From: a virus
DNA: 44,331 nucleotides
Virus record (IMG/VR): IMGVR_UViG_3300042876_000708
Span: 1-44,331 of that record
Direction: 5' to 3' (one strand)
The first letter of the stretch is position 1, and each line of letters starts with the position of its first letter. The translations under genes and the position numbers were made by a program. The notes beneath the pieces were generated by a model that was not told the DNA's origin, made no database searches, and worked only from the letters and a program-made list of their open reading frames with translations. Positions 28,538 to 37,165 of the stretch are shown here, one piece after another.

Positions 28538-30634
28538 ATGAGCAAGAAGCCCAAGTACGTCAACGGCCCCAACACGGCCGTGTTCGAGAAGGGCGAGGTG
28601 CTCTACGGCCTCGACCTCGCCCGGGCCGAGGTGCGCAAGAGCGGCCGCGCCGTGCTCGTCGAAGGCCAGCTCGACGCCGTGGCCCTGCACCTCTTCGCCG
28701 GCCTCCCCGGGGCCGTGGGCCTCCAGGGCTCGCAGCTCACGCCGGCCCAGGCGGCGCGGCTCGTCGCCGAGGGCTGCCGCGACGCCGTCTTGGTGCCCGA
28801 CCCCGACGGCAAGCTCGACCTCGCCCGCGCCCTCGAAATCGGCCTCGAGGCCCGGCTCCCCCTGCGACTGGCCCAGCTGCCCGCGTGCAAGGGCTGCGGC
28901 AAATGGGACCCCGACACCGTGGCCCGCGCGCCCTTTGGCCCCTGGGGCGACGTGCCCGGCGCCCAGTGGCTCGCCGAGCTCGTCGCCGATGCCCCGGGCC
29001 TCTGGCCCGTGCTCCTGGCGCGGCTCGACGCCCGGCGGCTCGACGCCACCGCGCTCACCGCGGCCATCGCCCGCGAGCTCGCCCCCCTGCTCGCCGCGGC
29101 CCCGCCCGCCGAGCGCGAGCTCATGGCCGCCGAGGCCGGCGAGCGCCTGGGGCTGGGCGACGGCAAGGCGCGCAGGAAGCTCGGCGTGCGCGCCTTCCGG
29201 CGGGCCGCGGGGCTCCTGGCCGAGGGCGGCAAGAAGCCCAAGGCCGAGCGCCCCCTCTCGCTGCCGCCCGAGCCCGGGGCCCCCGGGGCCCCGCCCGCCG
29301 CCGGCCAGCCCGAGCGCTGCACCGACCGCGGCAATGCGCTCCGCCTCGTGCGCCACCACGGCGCCGACCTCCTCTGGTGCGAGGAAGAAGACGTCTGGTA
29401 CCTCTGGGACGGCCGGCGCTGGGCCAAAGACCGCACCGGGGCCGTGCACCACCGGGCCGACGCCACGATCGACGCCCTCTGGCGCGAGGCCTCGGGCGCC
29501 GTCAACGGCCACCGCTACGAGCTGTGCGAGTGGGCCGAGAAGAGCGAAGACGGCCGGCGCATCCGCGAAATGATCCGCCTCGCGCGCCACCACCTGCCCG
29601 TCGTCCCCGAAGAGCTCGACACCGACCCCTGGCTCCTCTGCGTCCAGAACGGCGTCATCGACCTCAAGACCTCCGCGCTCCGGCCCCACCGCCGCGACGA
29701 CCGCATCTCGAAGCTCTGCCCCGTGCCCTACGAGCCCCAGGCCCGGGCGCCGCTGTGGCTGCGGTGCCTGCACCGGTGGATGGACGACGACGTCGAGATG
29801 ATCGGCTTCCTCCAGCGCGCCGCCGGCTACAGCCTCACCGGGCTCGTGGGCGAGCACTGCTTCTTCCTCTGCCACGGCGACGGGCGCAACGGCAAGAGCA
29901 CCTTCCTCGACACCCTGCGCGGCATCCTGGGCGAGCACGCCTGCGGCCTCCGCATCGAAGTGCTCCTCGCCCAGGATCGCGTCCAGGTGGGCCCCAGCCC
30001 CGACATCGCGCGGCTCAAGGGCCGGCGCCTCGTGGTCAGCACCGAGCCCGACGAGGGCGTGCGTTTGGCCGAGGGCCTCGTCAAGGCGCTCACCGGCGGC
30101 GAAGACATCTCCGCGCGGTTCCTCCACCGCGACACCATGGATTTTTCGGCCACCCACAAGCTCTGGCTCGGCGTCAACCACCTGCCCCAGATCCGGGGGC
30201 AAGACGAGGGCATCTGGAGCAAGATCCGCAAGGTGCCGTGGGACGTCGTCATCCCCCCGGCCGAGCGCGACCCCGAGCTCAAGGCCAAGCTCCGCGCCGA
30301 GTGGCCCGGCATCCTCGCCTGGGCCGTCGACGGCGCCGAGATCTACCGCCGCGAGGGCCTGCGGCCCCCCGAGAAGGTGCTCGCCGCCACCCGCGAGTAC
30401 AGCCACGAGCAAGACGTGGTGGGGCGGTTCCTCGAGGAGTGCACCGAGACGAGCACGAGCGCGTGGTGCCTGGCCTCGGCCCTCTACGAGGCCTACGAAG
30501 AGTGGGCCAAGGGCAACGAGGTCGTGCTCAGCCAGGCCAAGTTCGGCCGCGTGCTCACCCGCAAGGGGATGCGGAAGGGCCGCAGCGCCGTGGGCGGCAA
30601 GACCACCTACGAGGGGCTGGGGCTGAAGACGTGA
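28538..30634 (+). CDS. TOPRIM primase-SF3 helicase (P4/D5 type)
   Basis: From the ATG at 28538 (a TTG at 28520 is also possible; neither has a good ribosome site) the product is 698 residues. It begins with KPKYVNGPNT, then TOPRIM: the glutamate in LVEGQLDAVALH and DxD in LVPDPDG. Residues about 260-400 are a D5-N domain (CVQNGVIDL). The helicase Walker A GDGRNGKS places Lys453. The end is the D5 winged helix (LYEAYEEWAKGNEVVLSQAK then FGRVL). It would unwind and prime phage DNA. The frame is open upstream back to the preceding TGA, so a +1 shift could fuse both genes into a 956-residue protein. Confidence 0.87.
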   Translation: MSKKPKYVNGPNTAVFEKGEVLYGLDLARAEVRKSGRAVLVEGQLDAVALHLFAGLPGAVGLQGSQLTPAQAARLVAEGCRDAVLVPDPDGKLDLARALEIGLEARLPLRLAQLPACKGCGKWDPDTVARAPFGPWGDVPGAQWLAELVADAPGLWPVLLARLDARRLDATALTAAIARELAPLLAAAPPAERELMAAEAGERLGLGDGKARRKLGVRAFRRAAGLLAEGGKKPKAERPLSLPPEPGAPGAPPAAGQPERCTDRGNALRLVRHHGADLLWCEEEDVWYLWDGRRWAKDRTGAVHHRADATIDALWREASGAVNGHRYELCEWAEKSEDGRRIREMIRLARHHLPVVPEELDTDPWLLCVQNGVIDLKTSALRPHRRDDRISKLCPVPYEPQARAPLWLRCLHRWMDDDVEMIGFLQRAAGYSLTGLVGEHCFFLCHGDGRNGKSTFLDTLRGILGEHACGLRIEVLLAQDRVQVGPSPDIARLKGRRLVVSTEPDEGVRLAEGLVKALTGGEDISARFLHRDTMDFSATHKLWLGVNHLPQIRGQDEGIWSKIRKVPWDVVIPPAERDPELKAKLRAEWPGILAWAVDGAEIYRREGLRPPEKVLAATREYSHEQDVVGRFLEECTETSTSAWCLASALYEAYEEWAKGNEVVLSQAKFGRVLTRKGMRKGRSAVGGKTTYEGLGLKT

Positions 30635-31368
30635 GCGACACCCCCGACGTGGGCGCCGTGGTCGCCCAGCTCCTCGACCCCGCCCGGCGGGTCACCGTGC
30701 TCGCCGCGGCGGCGGCCAAGGCCGAGAGCGAGTACCGGCAGGCGCCCACCAAGGCGAACCTCGACGCCTGGCAGGCGGCGCTCCGCGAGCTCAAGGCCGG
30801 GGCGGCGCCCGAGGCCCCGGCCCCGGCGCCCGAGGCCGAGCGCGCCTACACCGCCAAGGAGGCCCTCGAGTACCTGCGGGCCCAGGGGTGGAAGTGCGGC
30901 AAGTCGAAGCTCTACGACGACACCGCGGCCGGCGTCATCGGCCGGGGCAAAGACGGCCGCTACACCCGCCGCGCGCTCGACGACTACGGCCCCCGCTGCG
31001 GGCCCCTCACGGGAGAGAGCCGCGAAGAGGGCGACCGGCGCCTGGCGCGCGAGAAGCAGGAGCACGAGGTGCGAAAGCTCGCGGCCGAGGCCGACCGCCG
31101 GCAGCTCCAGCTCGGCCGCGAGCGGGGCGAGCTCATCAGCCGCGCCGACGCCGAGCGGGCCCTGGCCGCGCGGGCGCTGCTCTTGCGGGGCGACGTCGAG
31201 GGCTGGGCCCACGAGGTGCCGCTCACCATCGTCGACCGCTTCGGCCTCGCGGCCGAGGCGCTGCCCGAGCTGCGCTCGCTGCTGCTGGCGGCGGCCAAGG
31301 AGTGGCTCGGAAGGTACGCGGAAGACAAGGAGTTCGCGCAGATGCTGCCCGCGGGGGGCGAGCCGTGA
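30631..31368 (+). CDS. Terminase small subunit, Nu1-like
   Basis: This 245-residue protein has GTGA coupling to the helicase and to the large subunit. The middle (YTAKEALEYLRAQGWKCGKS then KLYDD) is a DNA-binding winged helix like Nu1. The long charged helix LAREKQEHEVRKLAAEADRR to GELISRADAERALAARA is typical of this family. It recognises the packaging site and recruits the large subunit. It is longer than lambda Nu1 (181 residues), owing to an Ala/Pro-rich N-terminal extension. Confidence 0.78.
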   Translation: MSDTPDVGAVVAQLLDPARRVTVLAAAAAKAESEYRQAPTKANLDAWQAALRELKAGAAPEAPAPAPEAERAYTAKEALEYLRAQGWKCGKSKLYDDTAAGVIGRGKDGRYTRRALDDYGPRCGPLTGESREEGDRRLAREKQEHEVRKLAAEADRRQLQLGRERGELISRADAERALAARALLLRGDVEGWAHEVPLTIVDRFGLAAEALPELRSLLLAAAKEWLGRYAEDKEFAQMLPAGGEP

Positions 31369-33374
31369 GCCCCACCCCGGCCCCCCTCTTCGCCAACGAG
31401 GTGCGCTGGCGCTTCACGCCGGCCGAGCGCGAGGCGTTCCGCCTGGGCGACGAGCGCACCACCGTCGAGTGGGCCGAGGCCACGATCAAGCTCCCCCCGG
31501 GCGTCACCGAGCTGCACGGCCCCTGGCGCTCGGCCGTCACCCCCTACGCCCGCGAGCCCATGAACCTGTGGGACGACGACCACGTGCGCCGCTCCGTCAA
31601 GTGCTGGGCCCCCCAGACGGCCAAAACGATGACGAGCTACCTCCCGGTCTTGCGCCGCCTCGCCCGGGGCCAGGGCCCGGCGCTCCTGGTCATGAGCGCC
31701 GAGGCCGGCGCCCGCAAGATGTTCCGCGACTACGTCACCCCCATCGCGCTCCACAGCCCCGGCCTCGCGGCGCTCCTCAGCACCAACACCCGCGAGGATC
31801 TCACCTCGTCGACCATCCGCTTCCTGGGCGACCGCGGCCGGTTCGACTCGGCCTGGGCCACGAGCCTCCCGCGCCTCAAGTCGTTCTCGTACCGCATCGC
31901 CCTGGGCGACGAGGTCGAAGACTGGCCGAGCGACGTCGACGGCGGCGGCGACCCCGAAGCGCTCCTCGACGTGCGCACCCGCTTCTACCCCCACACCTCC
32001 CGGATCGAGCTCGTATCGAGCCCCGGGGGCGAGCGCGGCGTGTGGGCGAAGCTCGCCGAGTGCCAGGAGGTGCGCGTCTACCTCGCCCGGTGCCCCCATT
32101 GCGGCGCCGAGCAGCGCCTGGTGTGGCCGGTTAAAGGAAGCCCCTGGTACCCCCGGTGGGAGTTCGACCCCACCCACGACCCCAGCCGCATCGAGGGCGA
32201 GCACGGCGCCCGCTACCTGTGCGCCGCGGCGGGCTGCGGCGCCCGGTGGAGCGACGCCGAACGCGACCGCGCCGTGGCCACGGGCCGCTGGCAGGCCGTC
32301 GGCAAGGAGTACCTCGCGCCCGCCCGCTGGGACGACCCCTTCCCCGAGCCCCCCGCCGTGCGGAGCCTGCGGCCCGTGTCGGTGGGCTACCACCTGGCCG
32401 CGTGGACCTCGCGCCTCGTCAGCCTCAGCAAGGTCGTGGCCGAGTTCCTGCGGGCCGAAAAGACGCCCGACCCCGTCGAGCGCCGCCAGAAGCTCAAGGC
32501 CTGGACCAACAACTACCCCGCCCACCCCTGGCTCGACGAGCGGCCCCCCGAGGTCGCCGCCGACAAGGTGCTCGGCCTGCGCGACGACCGGCCCGAGGGC
32601 CAGGTGCCGCTCTGGGGCCTCGCCGTGTTCGTCACCGCCGACGTCCAGGAGGGCGGCATCTACTGGGAGGCCCGGGCCTGGGGCGCCGGCAAGAAGAGCG
32701 CCGGCCTCCAGCACGGCTACCTCCCCCGGGTGGGCGCCGTGGCCGGGCCCGCCGAGCCCGGGTGGGAGCACGTGGCGCCCGACTTCCGGCTCCTGGCCCA
32801 GGTGCTCCGGCGCGAGTGGTGCACCGCCGACGGCGAGCTCCTGCCCACGCGCTTCGCCCTCGTCGACTCCGGGTACCGCACCGACGAGGTCTACGAGGCC
32901 TGCCGCCTCACCGGGGCCGTGCCCAGCAAGGGGGCCGACCACAAGAAGGTCCCGCTCACCTACCACAAGATCGACACCATCCCCGGCACCGGCAAGGCCC
33001 TGCCCGGGGGCCTCCAGCTCGTCAGCTACGACGCCAACCACTGGAAAGACGAGCTCGCCCGGCGCCTGGCCTCGGGGCCCGGGGGCCTGTGGGCCCTGCA
33101 CGCCGACACCGGCGACGACTACGCCGCCCACTACGCCGCCGAGGCCCGCGACGAGACCACCAAGGAGTGGGTGCTCCGGGGCCGGCGCGCCAACCACTGG
33201 TGGGACTGCGGGGTCTTGCAGGTGGTGGCCGCGCAGATCCAGGAGCAGCTGCTCTTAAAGCTCGAGCGCCTCTGCGCGCCGCCGCGCGCCCCGGCGCCGG
33301 TGCGCCCCCCGGCCGAGCCCGTGCCCGGCAACCCCCTGAGCGGACGAAACCTCAACCCCCACGCCAAGAGGTGA
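31365..33374 (+). CDS. Terminase large subunit, GpA family
   Basis: A 669-residue packaging motor. The ATPase half carries a GpA-type Walker A, CWAPQTAKTMTSY (degenerate, with the lysine kept), and Walker B in RIALGDEVEDWP. A zinc ribbon is inserted (RCPHCGAEQ and CAAAGCGARW). The nuclease half has the acidic residues in VTADVQ, VDSGYRT and HWWDCG. GpA proteins cut the concatemer at cos in lambda, so packaging is probably cos-type. The C-terminus is proline-rich. Confidence 0.93.
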   Translation: MSPTPAPLFANEVRWRFTPAEREAFRLGDERTTVEWAEATIKLPPGVTELHGPWRSAVTPYAREPMNLWDDDHVRRSVKCWAPQTAKTMTSYLPVLRRLARGQGPALLVMSAEAGARKMFRDYVTPIALHSPGLAALLSTNTREDLTSSTIRFLGDRGRFDSAWATSLPRLKSFSYRIALGDEVEDWPSDVDGGGDPEALLDVRTRFYPHTSRIELVSSPGGERGVWAKLAECQEVRVYLARCPHCGAEQRLVWPVKGSPWYPRWEFDPTHDPSRIEGEHGARYLCAAAGCGARWSDAERDRAVATGRWQAVGKEYLAPARWDDPFPEPPAVRSLRPVSVGYHLAAWTSRLVSLSKVVAEFLRAEKTPDPVERRQKLKAWTNNYPAHPWLDERPPEVAADKVLGLRDDRPEGQVPLWGLAVFVTADVQEGGIYWEARAWGAGKKSAGLQHGYLPRVGAVAGPAEPGWEHVAPDFRLLAQVLRREWCTADGELLPTRFALVDSGYRTDEVYEACRLTGAVPSKGADHKKVPLTYHKIDTIPGTGKALPGGLQLVSYDANHWKDELARRLASGPGGLWALHADTGDDYAAHYAAEARDETTKEWVLRGRRANHWWDCGVLQVVAAQIQEQLLLKLERLCAPPRAPAPVRPPAEPVPGNPLSGRNLNPHAKR

Positions 33375-33378
33375 CACC

Positions 33379-33663
33379 ATGACCATCGAAATCTCTCTGC
33401 CCCGCACCCTCGACGGAGCCTGTTACGACCGCAAGCTCGGCGCGGCCTGCCCCGGCGAGGGCTGCGGCGAGCGCAAGCCCAAGGTGGTGCGCACCCTGCC
33501 CTGGGAGCACGGCGTGCGGGTGCGCTATCACCGCTGCCAGCGGTGCGGCGTCACCTTCAAGAGCCTCGAAGAAGAGGCGCCCCCCGCGCCCGAGCCGGCG
33601 CCGGCCCCGGCCCCGGCCGCCGGCTTTCGGAGCAATTTGCGGCACCCGCTGGCGAGGGGTTGA
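33379..33663 (+). CDS. Small zinc-ribbon protein
   Basis: This 94-residue protein has paired cysteines ACPGEGCGERK and HRCQRCGVTF, the spacing of a zinc ribbon, then an EEEAPPAPEP-type linker and a basic end (FRSNLRHPLARG). It lies four bases after the terminase stop. In lambda this place is taken by gpW, which here comes 4.6 kb later. A nucleic-acid-binding role is inferred from the ribbon. Confidence 0.65.
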   Translation: MTIEISLPRTLDGACYDRKLGAACPGEGCGERKPKVVRTLPWEHGVRVRYHRCQRCGVTFKSLEEEAPPAPEPAPAPAPAAGFRSNLRHPLARG

Positions 33664-33676
33664 GGGAGGTGGGGCG

Positions 33677-34297
33677 ATGAGCGACACCGCCAACCCAGGC
33701 TCCACGGGAGACCTCTCCCCCTGGCAGCACAACCCCCGCAAGGTCAGCCCCGACGCCCTCGGCCGGCTGCGCAAACAGCTCGCCGCCTTCGGCGACCTGG
33801 GCGGCATCGTTTTCAACGTGCGCACGGGACGTCTCGTGGGCGGCCACCAGCGAGTGAGCTCTCTTGACGGAAGCTGGCCCATCGACAAGCAGGAGGCCCC
33901 CGACGCCCTCGGCACCGTGGCCGTTGGCTGGATCGACACGCCCCACGGACGCTTCTCGTACCGCGAGGTGGACTGGCCCGCGGAGAAGGAAGCCTTGGCC
34001 AACCTGGCCGCGAACAACCCGACCGGCACGTTTGACCCGGACCTCCTCGAGCCTCTGCTTACAGAGCTTCATGCCTTGCCCGAGATCGATTTGGATCTGA
34101 GCGGCTTCTCGGAGCAATCCCTTGCGAAGTTGCTCTCTCCAGAGACAGAAGAGCCCGAGGTGAAGGAGTGGGAGCTCGGCACGGTGTACGAGCCGTTCTG
34201 GATCGTCTTGCGCGGTCCGGTAGAGCTCTTTGGCCGGGTGAAGGCCTTGCTGGATACGCTCGACGACGAGCGGATCCTCGTGGAGACGAGCCTATGA
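33677..34297 (+). CDS. ParB/Srx-fold protein
   Basis: The 206-residue protein follows GGGAGG. Its N-terminal 90 residues have the ParB-type pattern: NPRKVSPDALGRLRKQLAAF, then GDLGGIVFNVRTGRLVGGHQ then R. The rest is acidic and helical (LANLAANNPTGTFDPDLLEP, LSGFSEQSLAKLL). In phages this fold is often beside or fused to a DNA methyltransferase, and the next gene encodes a methyltransferase, overlapping by four bases. It probably acts with that enzyme on phage DNA rather than in partition. GC and codon use begin to drop along this gene. Confidence 0.78.
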   Translation: MSDTANPGSTGDLSPWQHNPRKVSPDALGRLRKQLAAFGDLGGIVFNVRTGRLVGGHQRVSSLDGSWPIDKQEAPDALGTVAVGWIDTPHGRFSYREVDWPAEKEALANLAANNPTGTFDPDLLEPLLTELHALPEIDLDLSGFSEQSLAKLLSPETEEPEVKEWELGTVYEPFWIVLRGPVELFGRVKALLDTLDDERILVETSL

Positions 34298-34899
34298 TGA
34301 GGCGGCAGTGGAAGCCGGTAGACAACACCGCCCTCGGCCCCAAGGTCGAGATCCGGCGACGGCTCCTGCAGGAGTTGGCGGCACCCTCGGTGCTCGACTG
34401 CTATGCGGGCTCGGGCGAGCTTTGGCGAAGCTGCTACCAGGGGGTCCGCTACCTGGGCTTGGACAGGAAGAGGATCGTGGACGGAAGGAAGGTGCTGCAG
34501 ATCGACAACCGCGAGTTCCTTAGGCGGGCCAACCTGGCCGAATACAACCTCTTCGACCTCGATGCCTACGGAAGCCCCTGGCATCCTTTTCTGATCGTGC
34601 TTCACCGCCGCAAGCTCCCCCTAGGCGAACGGCTGGCCTTTGCGCTCACCGACGGTTTGCAGTTCAAACTGCGGATGAGCGACTGCCCCACCGGACTCAA
34701 GCGCTACATCGGCCTTCCGCCCAAGATGACGATCCCCTGCCTCGGCCGGCACCAGGAGTTCCTCTCCTCCCTTATCGTCAGCCGCGCGGCCGAGGCCGCC
34801 GGGGCGCGGATCCTTCTCTCTCTGATCTCGCGCAACGTCCGGGGGAACATGAGGTATCTGGGCCTCCTCGTCGAGGGGACAGAAAACAAAGGCCAATGA
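34294..34899 (+). CDS. Rossmann-fold methyltransferase-like protein with Trm1-type motif
   Basis: A 201-residue protein coupled to the ParB-like gene. Motif I is VLDCYAGSGELW and the motif II region is YLGLDRKRIVDG. Motif IV reads FDLDAYGSPW, close to the D-x-D-x-F-G-S-P of tRNA (guanine-N2) methyltransferases (Trm1) and unlike the DPPY/NPPF of adenine methylases. The target could therefore be a guanine or an RNA. The C-terminus is helical and basic. Pairing with a ParB-like protein suggests a phage modification module. The family is called by motif only. Confidence 0.65.
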   Translation: MMRRQWKPVDNTALGPKVEIRRRLLQELAAPSVLDCYAGSGELWRSCYQGVRYLGLDRKRIVDGRKVLQIDNREFLRRANLAEYNLFDLDAYGSPWHPFLIVLHRRKLPLGERLAFALTDGLQFKLRMSDCPTGLKRYIGLPPKMTIPCLGRHQEFLSSLIVSRAAEAAGARILLSLISRNVRGNMRYLGLLVEGTENKGQ

Positions 34900-35182
34900 T
34901 TTCAATAACATACAAGACAACCCTTTTCTTTTCGTGCCTGTCGTTTTTCTTCCAAGCCTAACCCATCGAAACGACTACAGAAACCGAAGCCCAACAAGGG
35001 CCCTTGCCGAAACTCCCCCTCCTATCCCCTGGACCCGGGCCCAGAAGGGGCGTTCCCGGGCCTTCTCCGAAGCCGCCCTTGGAGGGGTGTCGGCTCGGAC
35101 TGTCGCCGAGTTGTTGACAAAATAACGGGTGAATGGTATAAGTACTTAAGAACAGACACTTTTCCCCGTCAGGAGGTCCCCC
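34900..35182. other. Non-coding gap with promoter
   Basis: No credible gene is present. The left part is AT-rich (near 34900-34960), the middle holds GC-rich inverted segments such as CCCGGG copies near 35034 and 35055, and the right part holds the promoter at 35114-35142. Confidence 0.6.
35114..35142 (+). promoter_or_regulatory. Near-consensus sigma-70 promoter
   Basis: TTGACA (35114-35119), a 17-base spacer and TATAAG (35137-35142) give 11 of 12 consensus bases in an otherwise GC-rich genome. An 8-base palindrome AAGTACTT (35140-35147) overlaps the -10 and could be an operator. The radical SAM gene starts at 35183 with AGGAGG at 35171-35176. Expression from the prophage is likely. Confidence 0.9.
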
Positions 35183-35932
35183 ATGTCGATCATCTACACC
35201 CCGTCTGGCAAGGCCCGCGAGTACGCCGACCTGGCCGCCAACCTCTATGCCGGGTGCAGCCACGCCTGCGCGTACTGCTACGCCCCGGCTGCCTGCCGGC
35301 GCACGCCCGAGCAGTTCCGGCAGGCGGCTCCCCGGGCCGACGTGCTGGCCCAGCTCTCGCGCGAGGCCCCGGCGCACCGCGACGCCGAAGTGCACCTGTG
35401 CTTCACCTGCGACCCCTACCAGCCCCTCGAAACCTCTCTGCGCCTCACTCGCCAGGCACTGGGCATCTTCACCACCAACGGCGTCCGCGCCCGCATCCTC
35501 ACCAAGGGAGGCACCCGGGCCCTCGACGACCTGCCTTACTTGGTCGCCAACCGTGCCCTCTTCGGAGCCACGCTCACCTTCTGCTCGGCCAAAGACTCCC
35601 GAAAGTGGGAGCCCGGGGCAGCGCTGCCCTCCGACCGGCTCGAGGCCCTCAGCCAGGCCAAGGCCGCCGGCCTCGAAACCTGGGCGAGCTTCGAGCCCGT
35701 GATCGACCCGGCCCAAACCCTCGATCTCATCCGCTCGGTCGTGGGCGTGGTCGACGTCTTCAAGGTAGGCAAGTGGAACCACGACGCGCGCGCCAAAGAG
35801 ATCGACTGGCCCCGTTTCGCCCGCGAGGCCCAGCAACTTCTTGACGACCTCGGCGTGCGCTACTACCTCAAGGACGACCTTCGCAAGCATCTCCCGTCCG
35901 ATTCCTCTTGCGCCCGGGCGCAAGCGAGCTAG
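35183..35932 (+). CDS. SPL-type (COG1533) radical SAM protein
   Basis: This 249-residue protein starts MSIIYTPSGKAREYADLAAN. Its cluster motif GCSHACAYCYAP places Cys25, Cys29 and Cys32. FTCDPYQPLE, ILTKGGTRAL and a C-terminal FKVGKWNHDARAKEIDWPRF match the SplB-like radical SAM family related to spore photoproduct lyase. Phage copies have unknown substrates; DNA lesion repair or base modification is possible. It has its own strong promoter, unlike its neighbours, and is the second radical SAM gene in the genome. Confidence 0.85.
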   Translation: MSIIYTPSGKAREYADLAANLYAGCSHACAYCYAPAACRRTPEQFRQAAPRADVLAQLSREAPAHRDAEVHLCFTCDPYQPLETSLRLTRQALGIFTTNGVRARILTKGGTRALDDLPYLVANRALFGATLTFCSAKDSRKWEPGAALPSDRLEALSQAKAAGLETWASFEPVIDPAQTLDLIRSVVGVVDVFKVGKWNHDARAKEIDWPRFAREAQQLLDDLGVRYYLKDDLRKHLPSDSSCARAQAS

Positions 35933-36029
35933 ACTGCTTCACACCCGCCGGGCATCCCGCCCAGCGGCCACCGACTCGCCGGCCGGCTCCCCCTCGGGGG
36001 GCAGAAGGTGCGGCAAGGAGGCACGAACC

Positions 36030-37100
36030 ATGAAGACCTCGACCGTCACCCTCCCGCTCCAGACCCAGCGCACCCAGACCGTCTCTCTTCCCCTCCGCCG
36101 CGCCCTCGACCTCGGCAAAACGTACGCCCGCATCAAGTACGTGCCCACCCTCCCGGTCGACCTCCTCCAACTCCAGGCCGTCGTCGGCGAGTACACCCCC
36201 GAGCAGGGGCGCATCGCCGGAGAGTTCGAGCGCCTGACCGCCCAGATCCGCTGCCTCGCAGCCGGGCAGCCGGTAGCCGCCGAGGTCAAGACCGGCTCGC
36301 TCGCCAAGCGCGAGGCCTTCGCCGTCGAGCAGATCCGCGCCGCCAAGGCCGCCGAGCGAAAGCTCGCGGCCCGTGAGAAGAGCACCCGCAAGAAGATCGC
36401 CGCCCTCCAGAAGCAGCAGCAAGACCTCATCCGCCAGCGCCGCGAGCTCAACGGCCGCGTCGCCGTCGAGCGCCGCCAGGCCGCCGCCGGCAAGCGGGCC
36501 GCCGAGGCCGAGGCCCTGGCCGCCGGGCGCTTCTGGGAGTGCGAGGAGGCCACGCTCAAGGAGTTCTTCCGGGTTCCCTTCGGTTGCCGCAAGCTCGTCG
36601 ACGTCTCCCAGCAGCACCGCGCCGCCCTCTTCGTCGAGCTCGAGCACGGCGAACGCGACGGCTACGGCGCGCTCGTCCCCACGCACCGGGCCTTCCTATG
36701 CGGCATCGACGACAACGGCGAGCAGTGGGGGTTCCGGGTCCAGGCGGCCCGCGACGAGTGGGACCTGTGGGACTACGAGAGCAAGGTAGAAGACGCCATG
36801 GCCGTGTGTTGGGGCGTCGAGGTCGCCACCGTGCGGCGGGCCTGGCGGCAGGGCGAGGTGCTCTTCTGGGCCGCGGAGCTCCCGGCCTCGCTCGGCGACA
36901 AGCGGGTGGGCACGCAAACCCTTGCTCCCTCGCACACCGCCGCGGCGCCGAACCTGTGGGCCACCGGCACGAAGCGCGACGGCACCGGCTACCTGTGGTC
37001 CGAGGCCGAGCCCATCCGCATCGAACACCCCACGCACGCCGCGCTCCTGCTGCCCGCCGGGAGCTACCGCTACGCCATCCACGGCTACGACGCCGACTGA
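36030..37100 (+). CDS. Coiled-coil accessory protein, unknown
   Basis: The 356-residue protein has CAAGGAGG upstream. Residues 1-100 are an alpha/beta part (TVSLPLRRALDLGKTYARIK). About 105-165 is a strongly charged coiled coil rich in Lys, Arg and Gln. About 165-290 is a tryptophan-rich domain (DEWDLWDYESKVEDAMAV). The end LIRIEHPTHAALLLP-like strip (PIRIEHPTHAALLLPAGSYR then YAIHGYD) recurs at the C-termini of accessory proteins in phages and mobile elements. No enzymatic motif is visible. It is followed by a terminator and the 37166 gene, with which it may form a pair. Confidence 0.65.
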   Translation: MKTSTVTLPLQTQRTQTVSLPLRRALDLGKTYARIKYVPTLPVDLLQLQAVVGEYTPEQGRIAGEFERLTAQIRCLAAGQPVAAEVKTGSLAKREAFAVEQIRAAKAAERKLAAREKSTRKKIAALQKQQQDLIRQRRELNGRVAVERRQAAAGKRAAEAEALAAGRFWECEEATLKEFFRVPFGCRKLVDVSQQHRAALFVELEHGERDGYGALVPTHRAFLCGIDDNGEQWGFRVQAARDEWDLWDYESKVEDAMAVCWGVEVATVRRAWRQGEVLFWAAELPASLGDKRVGTQTLAPSHTAAAPNLWATGTKRDGTGYLWSEAEPIRIEHPTHAALLLPAGSYRYAIHGYDAD

Positions 37101-37119
37101 TCCACCCCCCACCCCCCCC

Positions 37120-37147
37120 GGGGGCCCCGCGAGGGGCCCCCTCTTTT
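37120..37147 (+). terminator. Rho-independent terminator
   Basis: GGGGGCCCC (37120-37128) pairs perfectly with GGGGCCCCC (37133-37141) around GCGA, followed by TCTTTT. It lies 20 bases after the 36030 gene stop and would end the transcript from the 35114 promoter or attenuate it before the next gene. Confidence 0.85.
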
Positions 37148-37165
37148 CGAGAGGAGGCCTGACCC

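Noticed and set aside
34934-35125. Open frame of 63 codons in the gap before the promoter
   Set aside because: No ribosome site, low-complexity translation and overlap with the promoter region.
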